DNA from: CAWBAT01 sp963810905
Lineage (GTDB): Bacteria; Acidobacteriota; Terriglobia; Versatilivoradales; Versatilivoraceae
Assembly: GCA_963810905.1 (NCBI GenBank)
Contig: CAWEPG010000002.1
Coordinates: 620,001-684,000 of the forward strand
Length of the DNA stretch: 64,000 nucleotides
Reading direction: 5' to 3'
Shown: one piece after another, positions 36,335 through 44,838 of the stretch
Numbering within the stretch: the first letter of the stretch is position 1
Layout: each line of letters starts with the position of its first letter
Notes under the pieces: generated by a model
Database searches by the model: none
Seen by the model: the letters and a program-made list of their open reading frames with translations, nothing else
Told to the model about the DNA's origin: nothing
Position numbers and translations under genes: made by a program

Positions 36335-37757
36335 TCAGAAGGATCCCGCAGGGTCACCACGGGAGGTCTTACGTTTGACGACCACAGCCGTCAAATCATC
36401 AAGCTGTTGGGTTCCCGCAGCAAATTTGAGAACCGCTTCATAAAGCGTGGAAATTAACTCCTTGGCGGGTCGATGGCAATTGGCGCGGATAACCTCTTCC
36501 ATCCGTTCGACTCCGAATTGCTCATCCTGGGCATTGACCCACTCAAAGAACCCATCGGTCACCAGGAGAAGAATATCCCCTGGTGCTACGTCAATTTGCA
36601 GAGGTGAATCTATCGGCGCCCCCGCCAGTAACCCTAGGGGTATCCCTTGTGGATTGATGTTCTGGATTCGCTGGTCAGTTGCCGTATACAGCAGCAACGG
36701 GCCATGGCCGGCAGACAACAACTGGATCTGAAAACGAATCGGGTCTAATAAGGCCGCCACGAAAGTGACAAACCGCTCTTGAGGCAGGTCAGCCACCAAC
36801 AAGTCGTTGATCCGGTCCAATACTTTCGAGATCTCTTGGCCAGAGAGAAAACAGGCACGCGAGTAAGCACGGCAGGCCGTGGCGACCAACGCTGGTCCGA
36901 TGCCGTGCCCGGTTGAGTCCCCGAGCGTCACAACAATACGTCCGTCTGGTAAGGTCTGCCAATCGAAATAATCACCTCCCGTCTGGTCCGCAGATAAATT
37001 CCAACCGGCGATGTCAAAATGTTCAGCAGGCGGCGGCTGCACGGGCATCAGACCTTGCTGGATGGAGCGGGCCACGTTGAGATCGTTCTCTAGTTTTTCC
37101 ATCAGCCGCCGAGTTTCCGCTTCACGAAGCGCGGCTAAGACATGTTTCCGAATCTCTCCCGCAACGGCTCCGGCGACAAAACCACCAATTAAGAGCGTTG
37201 CCGCATAAGTTAGAATAACTTCAAGACCAAAACCACTGGGATAGATATTGGGTCTGGGATAATTCTGGAAGGTGTAGGCCGCAACTGCCAGATAACCACC
37301 TGCAGAATACAAGCCGGTAAGGCGCGAAAGCAGCGGGCTGAGTCTCAAGGTTGATAAAATCATGCCCAAAAAGTAGGCCAGAACGGCTGGTGCAACCAAC
37401 GCTCGATAGGGACCAAAGTAGGGGCTCTCGGTCAAGAGGAAGAGCAATCCAGTCGGCAAGAGCGTTTCGATAAAGAAATTTACTCCCCAGAACCAACCTG
37501 GAAAATCTTGCGACTCCTGGATCTTGCGGCTGACTTGTTTCAGCATCAAACCTTCATAAGCAATCACAACAACTACAAGAAAGATGGCCTTGGGAACTAC
37601 CCGCTTTTCTGCCTGATTCGTGCTGATTGAGGCGCGAAAAAGAACAAGCAGCTGCCGATGCACTCAATAGGATGAGGAGTCCAATGATTCGGGATCGTTC
37701 GCTTTGCAGCGTCGCACGCCTAAATGCTACTGATTGGATTCCTTGTTCATGACTCAT
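36335..37757 (-). CDS. SpoIIE/RsbU-type PP2C serine phosphatase with membrane sensor, one apparent frameshift
   Basis: About 473 residues when one extra base in the A-run 37637-37641 is ignored. ATG 37757 (AAGGA upstream) opens MSHEQGIQSVAFRRATLQSE and a first membrane helix, IIGLLILLSASAAA; the rest continues in the second frame from about 37635. Several more helices follow, then a linker helix (RLMEKLENDLNVARSIQQGLMP, the usual RsbU N-lead) and the PP2C domain. That domain has Asp metal ligands in TGGDYFDW and LGDSTGHGIGPALVA, then SAGHGP, VTDGFFEW and DDLTAVVVKRK. It would dephosphorylate an anti-sigma-factor antagonist in a partner-switching pathway; no such partner is adjacent. Confidence 0.9.
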
Positions 37758-37910
37758 GAATTCTTCCTTCGACGACTGTAGGGAACACGAGCACTCGGTT
37801 GCAGTATTCCCTGTCTCTGCTGACCCCACCGAGGCAGGCCAGGGCAAACGTCCCCAGCTGTAACGACTGCCGAAGAATGGCGCAACCGAACACTCGTCAC
37901 TGCCGTGATT

Positions 37911-40259
37911 CTACCGAATTTTTTTATCTTTACTGGGTAGTTCCTGCTGAATTTTCTGGAGCAACTGGCCTGGACCCGGCGAAGCAGGAAACATTTTCGC
38001 CAGTTGTTCAGCAAAAGGCAAGGCCTGCTTTGGCTGCTGGTCCTGCAAATAGAAAATGGCTAACGCATTCAGAACTTTAGGATTCCCAGGTTCCAATTGA
38101 TTGGCTGTAAGTAACTGTTTTTCTGCCTCACTCCGCTGACCCAATTGTTGCAAGGCTAGGCCTCTGTTGTAATGCACGTTGGCACGGCGTGGCAGCAATT
38201 CAGCAGCTTTCGCCAGACTCGCTTCCGCCTCCTGGAGGTGGTTTTCTTCGGCCAGGAGCAGCCCTAACGAGTAGTACAACTCACCTTCCTTCGGAGCTCT
38301 TTCTATGGCATTTCGTAGGACCTTCTCTGCCTCCGGATTACGGCCCAACTGGTTATAGAGATTGGCCAGGTTCACATAAGCAGGTAAAAATGTAGGATCC
38401 AAACGAAGAGCGGTCAGATAGGACTGTTCGGCACGATCGGTCTGTCCCAAGTTTGCATACATCACTCCCAAATTGAGGTGGGCCGAAGGCATGTCTGACT
38501 GAGCCATTTGCGCATCAATAAACTCCTGCTTGGCAGATTCAAATGCTTTGCGCTGGGCCGGGCTGAGCTGCTCGGTCTGCACGGGTGCCAAAACCCGGGC
38601 CGCTTCGATACGAACGGCGCGAACAGGATCGTTCAACAAAGGAGCGCCCACTGCCACTCGGGATTCGGGTGCCGCCTGATCCAGACCTTTCAACGCATAG
38701 ACCCGAACAAGTGGATCTTTGTCCGAGGCGAACTTCAGCATGGCATCCAAACTACTCGGGCTGGATGGACGAAAGAGCTCCAGTGCTGTAGCCCGCGCTA
38801 TTGATGGCTGCTTGAGATCGTTAGCCAGTTCGAGCAGCCTGGATTCAGCGTCTTTGCTTCCTGCTCTTCCTGCAGCCAGGGTTTCGCCAAAATGTGAATT
38901 TTGTTGCCGGTGAGGGCCATACCAGCGAGCAACGGCTTGGGCTGCCCATTCCACGGAGCGGTCACTATGGCATTTATTGCAAGCATTGGGCGTTCCCAGT
39001 TTCAAAGACAGGTCAGGCCTGGGCACTCGAAGACTGTGATCGCGGCGGGGATCCACGACCATATACGTTTGAGTCGGCATGTGGCAGTTCACGCATTGGG
39101 CACCGGTTGAGTCCTCGCGGTGAAAATGATGCGCTGGAGTATCGTATTGTTTCGATTTTAGAGTCGGAAAGTCAGAAGGGGGGGATGTTTGATGACAACG
39201 AACACACAACTTATTAGCCACACCCCATGGATGCAGGCTGTGAGGGTTGTGGCAATTCGAGCAACGAACTCCCTCATGATACATCTTACTCTGGATGAAC
39301 GACCCATAGGCATAAACTTCGCCCTGAATCTGGCCGTCGGAATGATAGAGGCCTTGCCGGAGAGTCTCGACCATTAAATGATCCAAGTAAGGCTCCCCCT
39401 GCCCGTCATCGGAAGTGAGCCGGTGACGTCGAGAATGACAGCGCGCACAGGCTTCAAGCTCAGGCAGCGGAGTCTTGCCCGTGAATTGAACCTGAAGACC
39501 ATAATTGGCGGCGTTGCTTCCGTCGTAGTCGTCCCGGACCTGGTTGGACTTAGTCCTGGCCGTGGCGCGAGCCCAATTCACGTGGGTTTCGCCAGGACCA
39601 TGGCAGGCCTGGCAGCTCACATTGATTTCATCCCACTCCGTTTTGTAGGAATCACTCGCCAAGTCGTAATTCTTCCTTAAATGGGTTGTGTGGCACTCGG
39701 CGCACATCATGTTCCAATTTTGAGAGCGTTGGGTCCAGTGTAGGGGATCGGTATATTCAATTTTTTCGTCCGGGTAGAGATGAAACCATTGTTTCTTGGT
39801 GGTATCCCAGGCAATCGTTAGGCATTGCAACCGGCCGCCGGGAAACTCAATCAGGTACTGCTGAAGCGGTTCGACCCCGATGGTGTATTGAATTTCGAAA
39901 TCGGTCATCTTTCCATCCGGACCGTCGGTATTGACATAAAATTTGCCGTTCTGTTTGAAGAAACGTGATGTCACGCCAAAATAGGTGAAGCGGGTGTCAT
40001 TAAAATTACCCAAAACTGTCTTCTCATTGGCAGTTTGCATTCCCAGATCGTGGTTGGAGCCGGACCATTCTTTGAATTCCAATTGATGACACTCCGCGCA
40101 AACCTGGTTGTCGACAAAGGCAACTCCCCCCGCACCCTTGCTTCGAACCTGTTTTGGCCAGTGCTCTTCTCGAAAATGACATCCTTCAATTCCAAGCATC
40201 ACAACCAGCAAGAAAGAGGCAAAGGAAACGTGGATGATACATTGGATGAATCGGTTCAT
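37911..40259 (-). CDS. Octaheme cytochrome c with HEAT and TPR repeats, lipoprotein
   Basis: About 782 residues from ATG 40259 (frame opens at 40331). The N-terminal helix ends in VMLGIEGC, a lipobox. Eight CXXCH heme sites are visible in order: CAECH, CAECH, CQACH, CARCH, CSNCH, CVRCH, CVNCH and CNKCH, the last followed at about residue 430 by a switch to helical repeats. These are HEAT-like (ATALELFRPSSPSSLDAMLKFASD...DPLVRVYALKGLDQ) and then at least five TPRs (SAHLNLGVMYANLGQTDRAEQSY and successors). It is a periplasmic multiheme protein of the cytochrome c554-like/perchlorate- or nitrite-reductase-related group, possibly for electron transfer to a terminal acceptor, with the TPR part for protein binding. 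Confidence 0.93.
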   Translation of the reverse strand: MNRFIQCIIHVSFASFLLVVMLGIEGCHFREEHWPKQVRSKGAGGVAFVDNQVCAECHQLEFKEWSGSNHDLGMQTANEKTVLGNFNDTRFTYFGVTSRFFKQNGKFYVNTDGPDGKMTDFEIQYTIGVEPLQQYLIEFPGGRLQCLTIAWDTTKKQWFHLYPDEKIEYTDPLHWTQRSQNWNMMCAECHTTHLRKNYDLASDSYKTEWDEINVSCQACHGPGETHVNWARATARTKSNQVRDDYDGSNAANYGLQVQFTGKTPLPELEACARCHSRRHRLTSDDGQGEPYLDHLMVETLRQGLYHSDGQIQGEVYAYGSFIQSKMYHEGVRCSNCHNPHSLHPWGVANKLCVRCHQTSPPSDFPTLKSKQYDTPAHHFHREDSTGAQCVNCHMPTQTYMVVDPRRDHSLRVPRPDLSLKLGTPNACNKCHSDRSVEWAAQAVARWYGPHRQQNSHFGETLAAGRAGSKDAESRLLELANDLKQPSIARATALELFRPSSPSSLDAMLKFASDKDPLVRVYALKGLDQAAPESRVAVGAPLLNDPVRAVRIEAARVLAPVQTEQLSPAQRKAFESAKQEFIDAQMAQSDMPSAHLNLGVMYANLGQTDRAEQSYLTALRLDPTFLPAYVNLANLYNQLGRNPEAEKVLRNAIERAPKEGELYYSLGLLLAEENHLQEAEASLAKAAELLPRRANVHYNRGLALQQLGQRSEAEKQLLTANQLEPGNPKVLNALAIFYLQDQQPKQALPFAEQLAKMFPASPGPGQLLQKIQQELPSKDKKIR

Positions 40260-40310
40260 TTTTATCACTAAATTGAATTCGCAGATGCCGAGCCGATGAT
40301 ACCTTATCTG

Positions 40311-40342
40311 GTCTGGAGGGCCGAGTTCCAAGAGGCCGGGTT
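40311..40342. repeat. GGAGGGC-type element, half unit
   Basis: GGTCTGGAGGGCCGAGTTCC AAGAGGCCGGGTTTTT, upstream of the cytochrome gene. It is a one-sided relative of the 33915 unit. Confidence 0.6.
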
Positions 40343-40380
40343 TTTGTCGAACGGATCCGGCTTCGCAGTTGTATAAGTAG

Positions 40381-40413
40381 CCACGATGAATGCGCTTTCA
40401 CCATTCATCGTGG
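40381..40413. other. Perfect 12-bp hairpin
   Basis: CCACGATGAATG (40381-40392), a 9-base loop, then CATTCATCGTGG (40402-40413) and GCTTTTC. It looks like an intrinsic terminator on the plus strand, but no plus-strand gene precedes it; on the minus strand it lies 120 bases upstream of the cytochrome start and lacks a T-run. Confidence 0.7.
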
Positions 40414-40492
40414 GCTTTTCTCCGACAGAGTGTCTGTCCAGTTTTGACGACCCACCCCTACACCACCTCCAAAGGTGGGGAATAGAAATAAG

Positions 40493-40546
40493 TCCCCCTC
40501 TCCCCCAACCCCTCTCCCGCGCTGGGGCGAGGGGAGCCGATGATAC
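40493..40546. repeat. CTCTCCC-type dispersed palindrome (copy 8)
   Basis: CCCCCTCTCCCCCAACCCC / TCTCCCGCGCTGGGGCGAGG followed by GGAGCCGATGAT. It is nearly base-for-base the same as copy 9 at 44604-44655. Confidence 0.85.
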
Positions 40547-40573
40547 TTTTTGCCGCAGGCTGGACTATAAAGA

Positions 40574-40712
40574 GTTCGCCCCTACGGGGCTTTCCATTTC
40601 ATGCTATCCCAGCCTTTGCGAAGCGTCACTTTGTAGTCCTGTTAGGGACGACATCCTTATGAACCCATTTTCCACATTTAACTCTAGTCTCATTGGGGCG
40701 GCATGTTTATCG
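40574..40712. repeat. REP-like palindromes of the RAYT-associated family
   Basis: Three units in a row: CGCCCCTACGGGGC (40578), GTCCTGTTAGGGACGACATC (40634) and CTCATTGGGGCGGCATG (40690). The spacing and the GACATC/GGCATG tails copy the blocks around the transposase at 848. With the hairpin and two other repeats they fill the 517-bp gap 40260-40776. Confidence 0.65.
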
Positions 40713-40732
40713 CAGGATTCGTGTGCTTCATC

Positions 40733-40766
40733 CGGTCTGGAGGACCGAGTTCCACAAGGCCGCCTT
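40733..40766. repeat. GGAGGGC-type element, half unit
   Basis: CCGGTCTGGAGGACCGAGTTCCACAAGGC region (split at 20 bases: CCGGTCTGGAGGACCGAGTT then CCACAAGGC). Same as the sequence where the IS remnant at 21230 begins. Confidence 0.6.
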
Positions 40767-40776
40767 GATAGCGGAG

Positions 40777-43023
40777 TTAGCTCTTGAGTTCGATCAGTGT
40801 GTGTCCGTAGCTCGCAATACTGACTTCAATTTCGTAACGGCCGTTTTTTCTTTGTGCGTTTCCTCCATTGACCTGATACGCCGCACCAGAATCAAGTTCA
40901 AACCGGGTGGGCTCTAGCAAGAAGCGCCGTGTGACCGGCTGATCTTCCAGATTAAAGCAGTTGATCACAGCTGAGCGCTCGGTGGGATGGCGATGGAAGT
41001 GAGTCAATTCATCAATCCCATAAAATATTCCGGAGGCAAAGTAGGGCTTCAGGCGACGAAAAGTTGCCGCGGCGGCCTGGTGTGCCTTTTGGACATTCGG
41101 GTCAGGATGGGTTCCTCCAATACCCAGGTGCCTGCAGGTCGAAGCATTCCACCAAAACATGAGGGCTTGGGCGTTATCCGTGCGAAGGTCAATGTGAATA
41201 TAAAGCGGCAGAGAGTAGGCCAGATTGTAATAATATAGCGCGATGCTGTGCCCGCCGACCAGGTCAGCCATAGGATCCCACATCAGCTCGAATGCCCAAA
41301 CCGAATCGAACCCGGCAGGACTTGTCGTGCTTGCACCATAAGGGTCCGGGCCGTGTCCATAGTATGTTGGGGCGTACCGCAATCGAGCCCCACCCAGAAC
41401 GGGGTCATGCATCTCAATCAAGACCTTGGGATACTTGGCGTGGACCCCTCGCGCCAGGCGTAGATTCCCTTGAACGTGGTCCTCCCGGCGGGCCGGAACC
41501 GGGTGGTCGTGCGCCGGATCCCAGCATTCACCATGATACATCGTTCCATCAAACATGAAGAAGGTCGCTCCATCTCGCGCCAGAGTCTCCAGCCGGGAAA
41601 GGGTTTCATCCTGAAATTGTTTGGAAGCGGCGCAAAGAGAAAATGGCACCCGGTTCCCTTGGCGGTCCATTCGCGTGGCATCCATCGAGTAGGAAACGGG
41701 ATTACACCAACCTGACATGGGTGTATGGAGGGAAAGCTTCAATCCAAAGTCTGCCCGCAACCTCTCGCTAAATTCTTTCAAGTTTCCCAAGCGAGATTGA
41801 TCCCAAATTTTAGAAGCAAAGCTGGTGTCCCATCCAGGATCGCAATAGAGTGCTTCACAACTGTATTCCCGGGCCTTCTTCGCCTCTTCCAACATGTCGG
41901 AAAGCTGGTAATACTTTCGTCGGTTCTCCGGTTTGTCCATCTCGGTCATGCCGAGATGATAGAGTTTATTGTCGTAAAGCTCATTCCATTGGAGAGGTGG
42001 ATCGAAGCCTTTTGGGCAGCCGTGTCCCCGCGAGTCCATCTCAGCCCGAAACACATAGAACCCCTCTTCTAGCCCACCTTCAAACGGGGTGAGCCGCGAA
42101 ACCCCGAACGAATAGGTTTGTCCCGGGGCCAATATCGTCACTGGTTGCGGATCTCCCTCGAAGATGCCAAATCCACCCCAGCAAAGACCACTTTGATCTG
42201 CAGACACCGGAACCCGATTCAAAAGTGACCATTCCATTCCACGCTGGTTGTATTTGGTGATCAAGAATCCCCGCTTCCCATCGGTAAACACCCAACCCTC
42301 AGAGGCGTACAACATAAATTCAATCTTCGGAATGCCGGTTTCATAGGCTGTCGTCATGACAACGGTTCCGTCCCGCCGGATCGGGAAATCAGACCGCAAG
42401 CGTGAAGACCTAGGCTCGGTCAACACCTGCGTCAGTGTATAATCGGCATACTGTTTTCGATCTCCGGTAGGCTCGCGTCGGTAAGGCACGGCTGTGAACT
42501 TGAATTTATTAAGGGGACCGGAAGCTTTATCCGCCTCAAAAGGCACGGGAAGAACAAATCCTCCACGCATCTGATTCAAGTCTAATGGGTAAGACCCGCG
42601 GTTAGTTATTGTGAAATTCTCCTCAAACCAGGGCTGAGAGGAAGGCAGCCGAAATTCATGCTTAAACGAAATCGCCTCTCTCAAGGAGCCCTTGACCGTG
42701 AGAACTTCCGAGTTTGATTCCTCTGTTTTGACAGGAGAACCCATCTTGGGGGTACCAAAGGAAAAACTGTAGATGCCGTTAGCGAGTTCAATTCCCGAAG
42801 GCAAGTGTCTCAAATGAACCTGCAACCCCTCATCGGAGGAGAGCCCCAAGCTAAACTGCTTATTTTGTATTCCAAATTTCAGCGCCCCTTCAGATTGTTT
42901 CTGCCCGGCAATGACATTTTTCATGGAGCTAGTGCTCAAGCTCAACGCTCCGGCTGTCACTGGGCCAGACACCTTGAGAAATGCTCTTCGGGAGACCCCT
43001 CGCGCACTTTTTTCTTTTGCCAT
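40777..43023 (-). CDS. Tat-exported clan GH-D-like (GH36-type) glycosidase
   Basis: 748 residues. VSRRAFLKVSGPVTAGALSLS is a twin-arginine signal. An N-terminal beta-sandwich (about 45-330) is followed by a TIM barrel. CEALYCDPGWDTSFASKIWDQSRLGNL, LKLSLHTPMSGW and ATFFMFDGTMYHGECWDP look like the strand ends of clan GH-D; the Asp in FMFDG is the natural nucleophile candidate. A C-terminal beta domain ends in SIASYGHTLIEL. The closest class is alpha-galactosidase-like, but family assignment is by pattern only and the substrate may be another alpha-glycoside. It is single-gene, downstream of a repeat cluster, and its export fits the polysaccharide theme of the first 20 kb. Confidence 0.7.
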   Translation of the reverse strand: MAKEKSARGVSRRAFLKVSGPVTAGALSLSTSSMKNVIAGQKQSEGALKFGIQNKQFSLGLSSDEGLQVHLRHLPSGIELANGIYSFSFGTPKMGSPVKTEESNSEVLTVKGSLREAISFKHEFRLPSSQPWFEENFTITNRGSYPLDLNQMRGGFVLPVPFEADKASGPLNKFKFTAVPYRREPTGDRKQYADYTLTQVLTEPRSSRLRSDFPIRRDGTVVMTTAYETGIPKIEFMLYASEGWVFTDGKRGFLITKYNQRGMEWSLLNRVPVSADQSGLCWGGFGIFEGDPQPVTILAPGQTYSFGVSRLTPFEGGLEEGFYVFRAEMDSRGHGCPKGFDPPLQWNELYDNKLYHLGMTEMDKPENRRKYYQLSDMLEEAKKAREYSCEALYCDPGWDTSFASKIWDQSRLGNLKEFSERLRADFGLKLSLHTPMSGWCNPVSYSMDATRMDRQGNRVPFSLCAASKQFQDETLSRLETLARDGATFFMFDGTMYHGECWDPAHDHPVPARREDHVQGNLRLARGVHAKYPKVLIEMHDPVLGGARLRYAPTYYGHGPDPYGASTTSPAGFDSVWAFELMWDPMADLVGGHSIALYYYNLAYSLPLYIHIDLRTDNAQALMFWWNASTCRHLGIGGTHPDPNVQKAHQAAAATFRRLKPYFASGIFYGIDELTHFHRHPTERSAVINCFNLEDQPVTRRFLLEPTRFELDSGAAYQVNGGNAQRKNGRYEIEVSIASYGHTLIELKS

Positions 43024-43141
43024 CGCACTCCTCCAAAAACTAGTCTTTGATTTCGAGTTCCGTTGGTGGGACTTAATTTATAACCGTTTAAGGCTCTCTC
43101 AATAAGTTTCAATCCTTAAATTCCGGTCAACTATGTTTTCG

Positions 43142-44509
43142 TTAGATCACTCGGTTCAATCTCTTTTCCAGAATCATTTTCATTCCGTACTTCGGTCGCA
43201 GCGTGACGAGGGGCTGCATCTCGACCCGATGTCCAGGAACGAGTCTGAACTTCCATTTCCTTCCTAGCGTAGCCAAGAGCAGGACTCCTTCCATCCACGC
43301 AAATCCGTCTCCTATGCACTGCCTGGGGCCGCCGCCAAAAGGGAAGAAAGCAAATTTAGGACGAGCGGCTTTGGCTTCCGGGGTCCAGCGTTCCGGATCA
43401 AACTGAGATGCATCCGGGTAATACCGTTCATCCCGATGCATGACGTACTGGCTCATCAAGACGAGAGAACGAGCAGGGATTCGGTAGGGCGGAATTTCGT
43501 AATCCCGAAGGGCTCGTCTCCCAATCAACCAGGCCGGTGGGAACAAACGCATCGACTCCGCAAATACTTTTTCAGTGTAAGCGAGTAGAGGCAGGTCTTC
43601 CGCAGAGGACACTTTTCCCTTCGGGAGTTGATCTATTTCAGTATGAAACCGTGCTTCGATTTCCGGGTTTTGAGAGAGAAGATACCAAGTCCAGGTCAGC
43701 GCGTTTGCCGTTGTTTCATGTCCGGCTAAGAACAATGTCATGACCTCATCCCGGAGCTGGAGGTTAGTCATTTGGCCGCCATCTCCCTCGGTATCCTGAG
43801 CCGCCAAGAGCATAGAGAGTAGGTCATTGTGGAGACCCGGTCTTCGGCGTCGCTCCTCAATGATTCGATAAATTGTTTCGTCGAGACGGCTCCGGGCGTT
43901 CCTAAACTTGAGCACACTGGGAAGCGGGAATCTCTCGAGAGTCTCGGCAAAAGGGAGCATCATTTTCCGCCACAATTTCATGGCAGTAGTTAAGGCTCCC
44001 TCTAATTCGCTAGCCTCTTTCCCAACGTCAGTCCCGAAAAGGGTTTGGCCGACAATGGAGAGAGTGAGCCCTTTCATCTCATGATCCAGATCGAGAACCA
44101 TCCCTTCTTGCCAAGAATCCTGCAATTGATCGGCCGCCTGCACCATGATCTCGCTATAGGTTTTAAGCCGGAGACGATGGAAGGCGGGTTGCATTAACCT
44201 TCGTTGACGGCGATGCAAATCTCCTTCACTCGTGAGTAGACCTTCACCCAATAGCAATTTGGCGCGTTCCAGCCCCCGCCCTTTCACAAAATTGGCATCA
44301 TGAGTCACCAAAACATCTCGAATCAGATCCGGATGATTCAACAAGAAGACTCGCTGGGGGCCCAGGTGGAAATAAACAATATCGCCATATTGGCGTGCCA
44401 ATCGCATGAAGAAATGGATGGGGTCTCTTCGAAATCCAACAAACCAGAGACCTGGGATGAAATTTCTCGGCCCGGGAGGTCGCGAGGAGGATGAGGAAAT
44501 AAATGTCAT
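43142..44509 (-). CDS. Cytochrome P450
   Basis: About 455 residues from ATG 44509 (GAGGA seven bases upstream); TTG 44560 is weaker. Signatures: I-helix FLAGHETTANALTW (O2 activation), K-helix ESMRLFPPAW with the ExxR pair, PERW region QFDPERW, and heme loop FFPFGGGPRQCIGDGFA whose Cys ligates heme iron. The sequence is of the CYP102/CYP4-like bacterial class without fused reductase and has no signal peptide. It oxidises a hydrophobic substrate, perhaps a fatty acid, with electrons from external partners not encoded here. It is a lone gene flanked by repeats. Confidence 0.95.
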   Translation of the reverse strand: MTFISSSSSRPPGPRNFIPGLWFVGFRRDPIHFFMRLARQYGDIVYFHLGPQRVFLLNHPDLIRDVLVTHDANFVKGRGLERAKLLLGEGLLTSEGDLHRRQRRLMQPAFHRLRLKTYSEIMVQAADQLQDSWQEGMVLDLDHEMKGLTLSIVGQTLFGTDVGKEASELEGALTTAMKLWRKMMLPFAETLERFPLPSVLKFRNARSRLDETIYRIIEERRRRPGLHNDLLSMLLAAQDTEGDGGQMTNLQLRDEVMTLFLAGHETTANALTWTWYLLSQNPEIEARFHTEIDQLPKGKVSSAEDLPLLAYTEKVFAESMRLFPPAWLIGRRALRDYEIPPYRIPARSLVLMSQYVMHRDERYYPDASQFDPERWTPEAKAARPKFAFFPFGGGPRQCIGDGFAWMEGVLLLATLGRKWKFRLVPGHRVEMQPLVTLRPKYGMKMILEKRLNRVI

Positions 44510-44603
44510 AAGAAGTCCTCGAGGTGTAGGGGGGAAATCTCTGTAGCCTCTTCGGGGCAATAAATTAATGGCAGGTTATGGATTTGAAATTTTGTGATTG
44601 AAT

Positions 44604-44655
44604 ACCCCCTCTCCCCCAGCCCCTCTCCCGCGCTGGGGCGAGGGGAGCCGATGAT
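44604..44655. repeat. CTCTCCC-type dispersed palindrome (copy 9)
   Basis: Differs from copy 8 at about one position over 50 bases, so one of the two moved recently. It sits in the 329-bp gap between the divergent P450 and ATPase genes; no other element is recognised there. Confidence 0.85.
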
Positions 44656-44838
44656 TCTTTTACCTACTACGTCCTTGTTCAGCGAATGCTCGGCAATACT
44701 ACCCCGGACAACATCGTAAGGAAGAATTCGTGCTCCTGCAATTTTTATTCATTTCAAAGCTTTGTAGTTGTGAATAAAATCGACTTCTTGCCTGTGGGAA
44801 GATGCACTCGTAAGCTGTGGGAAAGGAGATTCAGATTC

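Noticed and set aside
40386..40787. 133-residue plus frame in the cytochrome/GH-D intergenic region
   Set aside because: Reads through the hairpin and three families of palindromic repeats; no ribosome site.
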